Below the pieces are notes generated by a model. That model saw nothing but the letters and a program-made list of their open reading frames with translations. It was not told the DNA's origin and searched no databases. This document shows positions 34,093-35,650 of a DNA stretch of 35,650 nucleotides, piece after piece. Location of the stretch: the NCBI GenBank assembly GCA_015485495.1, contig WFTL01000162.1, forward strand, positions 1-35,650, in the 5' to 3' direction. Each line of letters starts with the position of its first letter. Position 1 is the stretch's first letter. A program made the translations under genes and the position numbers. The DNA is from Planctomycetaceae bacterium. Lineage in GTDB: Bacteria; Planctomycetota; Planctomycetia; Planctomycetales; Planctomycetaceae.

Positions 34093-35650
34093 TTACTGGC
34101 CGGCCGGGGCCGCTGCTTCTGTCTCGCAGCGGCCTCGAACGGCCCCCACCGGCAGGCCGGTGGCACCGGTCAGATTCGGTTCGGCCAGCTTGTGCCAGGC
34201 AAATCGAAATGCGGCGGGGCGGGGCACTTCAGGTGAACGAAGCACGACGGAATCTCCATCGATGCGGGCCGATGCCGGATGAAAATCGGAATCTCCGTCC
34301 CCGGCGATTTCGAAATGTGTGGGGGCTGCTCCGTCGCTCGTCTTCAGGCCTCCACCGGTGTACCGAAACGTCACCCGCAGCGAATTCCCTTCGGCGACAA
34401 CAGATTCCAGTTCAGGACTGCGGGCCACCAGATCGGCCCGGCCGTAATCGTGATGCAGAGCCAGAAGGGCCAGACGCCGGCCGACTTCCTGCTTGTTGGG
34501 CGGATGGATGTCGTTGAGTGTGGCGATGTCATTGATGACGACCATTCCCGTTCGGGGAATGGTCAGAGCGGCAGCCTGAGCTTCCCACAACTTCGGCAGA
34601 ATGTCATCCGCCTCACTGCCGTACTGGTAGGGAGCGATCTGCACGTAGTAAAAGGGAAAATCCCCCTGATTCCACAGTGTCCGCCATCCTCCGATGAGCG
34701 CCTTCATCTTTTCGAAATACAGCATGCCTTCCCGATGATTCGATTCCCCCTGATACCAGATCGCTCCGCGAATCGGATATCCGACGATGGCGTGAATCAT
34801 GCCGTTGTACAGGGTGGTCGGTTCCTGGTGGTGAGTCAGCGGTTTCAGGTCGTCGGGAAACGGCGGAGACGGCTGCACGGCCGTGCGGCTGTCCCGGGCT
34901 GAGCGGGCTTTGGGCAGCCACTGTTCCACCGCCTGAATGTATTCGGACAGACGTTTCTGCTGTTCGTCCGTTCCGGGGGTCCGACTGAGAATGGAACGGT
35001 AAAGATCCTTCAGTGCCGGTACGGCAGCGAAGCCGACAGGCGGCGTCCAGGGTTCGATCCGTGTCCCACCCCAGGAAGAATTGATCAGTCCGACGGGGAT
35101 CTGCAGTTCTTCATGCAGCGTGCGGGCCATGAAATAACCGACCCCCGTGAACCCCGGAACTGTTTCCGGAGAACAGACCTGCCAGGATGCCTGGATGTCG
35201 TCCAGAGGGGTCGACGACGGTCGGTGGGCGAACTTGATATGGCGGATCAGCGGATACCGGGCGGACGCGGCTTCGGCTTCCGCATTGACGCAGCGGCTGA
35301 CGGGCCATTCCATGTTCGACTGTCCGGAGCAGAGCCAGACTTCTCCCACGAGCACATCCTGCAGGACGATCGTGTTGCGGCCTTTCACTGTGAGCGTCTG
35401 CGGTTCGGAACAGGCCTGCATTTCGGGCAGAGTCACCGTCCAGGTGCCGTCATCTTCGGCTGTCACCGATGCCGTGTGACCGGAAAATTCGACAGTGACC
35501 TTCTCCCCCGGTTCGGCACGGCCGCGCAGATGCAGCGGCATGTCGCGCTGAAGAACCATGTGGTCGCCGTAAAAACCAGGAAGCGACACGTCGGCCGGTG
35601 CGGACGTGATGCCGGCCAGACAGACAGACAGAGCCGCAACGGTCGTTCGA
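34093..35650 (-). CDS. Sialate O-acetylesterase (SASA family), 5' end cut by window edge
   Basis: At least 518 residues are visible. The true start lies beyond 35650. The readable upstream codons encode [18 protein letters not shown], the core of a signal peptide, so the GTG at 35589 is not the start. Active-site pieces of the SGNH fold: [14 protein letters not shown] (nucleophile Ser), [14 protein letters not shown], and [19 protein letters not shown] with the Asp-x-x-His-type pair. It removes O-acetyl groups from sialic acids or acetylated glycans outside the cell. A beta-sandwich inserts between the catalytic blocks and forms the last 100 residues. Typical planctomycete polysaccharide-utilisation enzyme. 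Confidence 0.94.
   Translation of the reverse strand, partial: RTTVAALSVCLAGITSAPADVSLPGFYGDHMVLQRDMPLHLRGRAEPGEKVTVEFSGHTASVTAEDDGTWTVTLPEMQACSEPQTLTVKGRNTIVLQDVLVGEVWLCSGQSNMEWPVSRCVNAEAEAASARYPLIRHIKFAHRPSSTPLDDIQASWQVCSPETVPGFTGVGYFMARTLHEELQIPVGLINSSWGGTRIEPWTPPVGFAAVPALKDLYRSILSRTPGTDEQQKRLSEYIQAVEQWLPKARSARDSRTAVQPSPPFPDDLKPLTHHQEPTTLYNGMIHAIVGYPIRGAIWYQGESNHREGMLYFEKMKALIGGWRTLWNQGDFPFYYVQIAPYQYGSEADDILPKLWEAQAAALTIPRTGMVVINDIATLNDIHPPNKQEVGRRLALLALHHDYGRADLVARSPELESVVAEGNSLRVTFRYTGGGLKTSDGAAPTHFEIAGDGDSDFHPASARIDGDSVVLRSPEVPRPAAFRFAWHKLAEPNLTGATGLPVGAVRGRCETEAAAPAGQ

Noticed and set aside
35589-35589. GTG at 35589 as the start of the sialate O-acetylesterase
   Set aside because: Sequence upstream to the window edge stays open and encodes a signal-peptide core, so the real start is outside the window.
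1-35650. tRNA genes, CRISPR arrays, insertion sequences, integrases
   Set aside because: Reading both strands showed no tRNA-like T-arm/acceptor pattern, no regularly spaced repeats and no transposase or recombinase motifs. A covariance-model scan was not possible here.

Overview
The window is GC-rich bacterial DNA, most probably from a member of the Planctomycetota. The basis is the gene mix: a type-I sulfatase, a double DUF1080 (3-keto-disaccharide hydrolase) lipoprotein, a sialate O-acetylesterase, a giant AsmA-like protein, many small proteins of unknown family, and sparse Shine-Dalgarno signals. No rRNA, tRNA, insertion sequence, integrase or CRISPR array was seen. Assignment below phylum level is not possible from the sequence alone.

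Layout. (1) 1-3385, plus strand: a gene-free stretch, a polytopic membrane protein, a membrane-anchored protein whose C-terminal domain looks like a BECR/EndoU-type nuclease, two perfect palindromes, a very acidic 80-residue protein and a strong intrinsic terminator. (2) 3386-9337, minus strand: small secreted and unknown proteins, a choloylglycine-hydrolase-family enzyme, prs (PRPP synthase) and surE (nucleotidase). The hydrolase gene lies between two nearly identical 163-bp direct repeats. One repeat is the real 3' end of prs; the other is a displaced copy of it. (3) 9508-17958, minus strand: an addA-addB helicase-nuclease pair, a secreted sulfatase and a two-CBS-domain protein. (4) 17959-28043, plus strand: a cbb3-type oxidase island reading cupredoxin, diheme cytochrome c lipoprotein, coiled-coil membrane protein, ccoN, ccoO, 2-TM protein, a tiny CcoP-anchor-like protein, a CcoI-type copper ATPase, a TauE/SafE-type protein and a DUF4405-like membrane protein. 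(5) 28205-30658, plus strand: prfB with its programmed +1 frameshift, followed 5 nt later by the DUF1080 lipoprotein. (6) 30710-35650, minus strand: the AsmA-like protein and a sialate O-acetylesterase that runs off the right edge.

How the genes fit together. The oxidase island is self-contained: catalytic subunit, membrane monoheme cytochrome, a separate diheme cytochrome that could take the place of CcoP, a periplasmic copper protein, and copper-loading/assembly proteins. No canonical CcoP (an anchor fused to a diheme domain) is present. Its two parts appear as separate genes. AddA and AddB would form a double-strand-break repair nuclease. The sulfatase, DUF1080 protein and sialate esterase fit the polysaccharide-degrading lifestyle of the phylum.

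The items most worth a second look are the direct-repeat-flanked hydrolase cassette next to prs, the possible nuclease/acidic-protein pair with palindromes between them, and the split-CcoP oxidase island with two unassigned membrane proteins.
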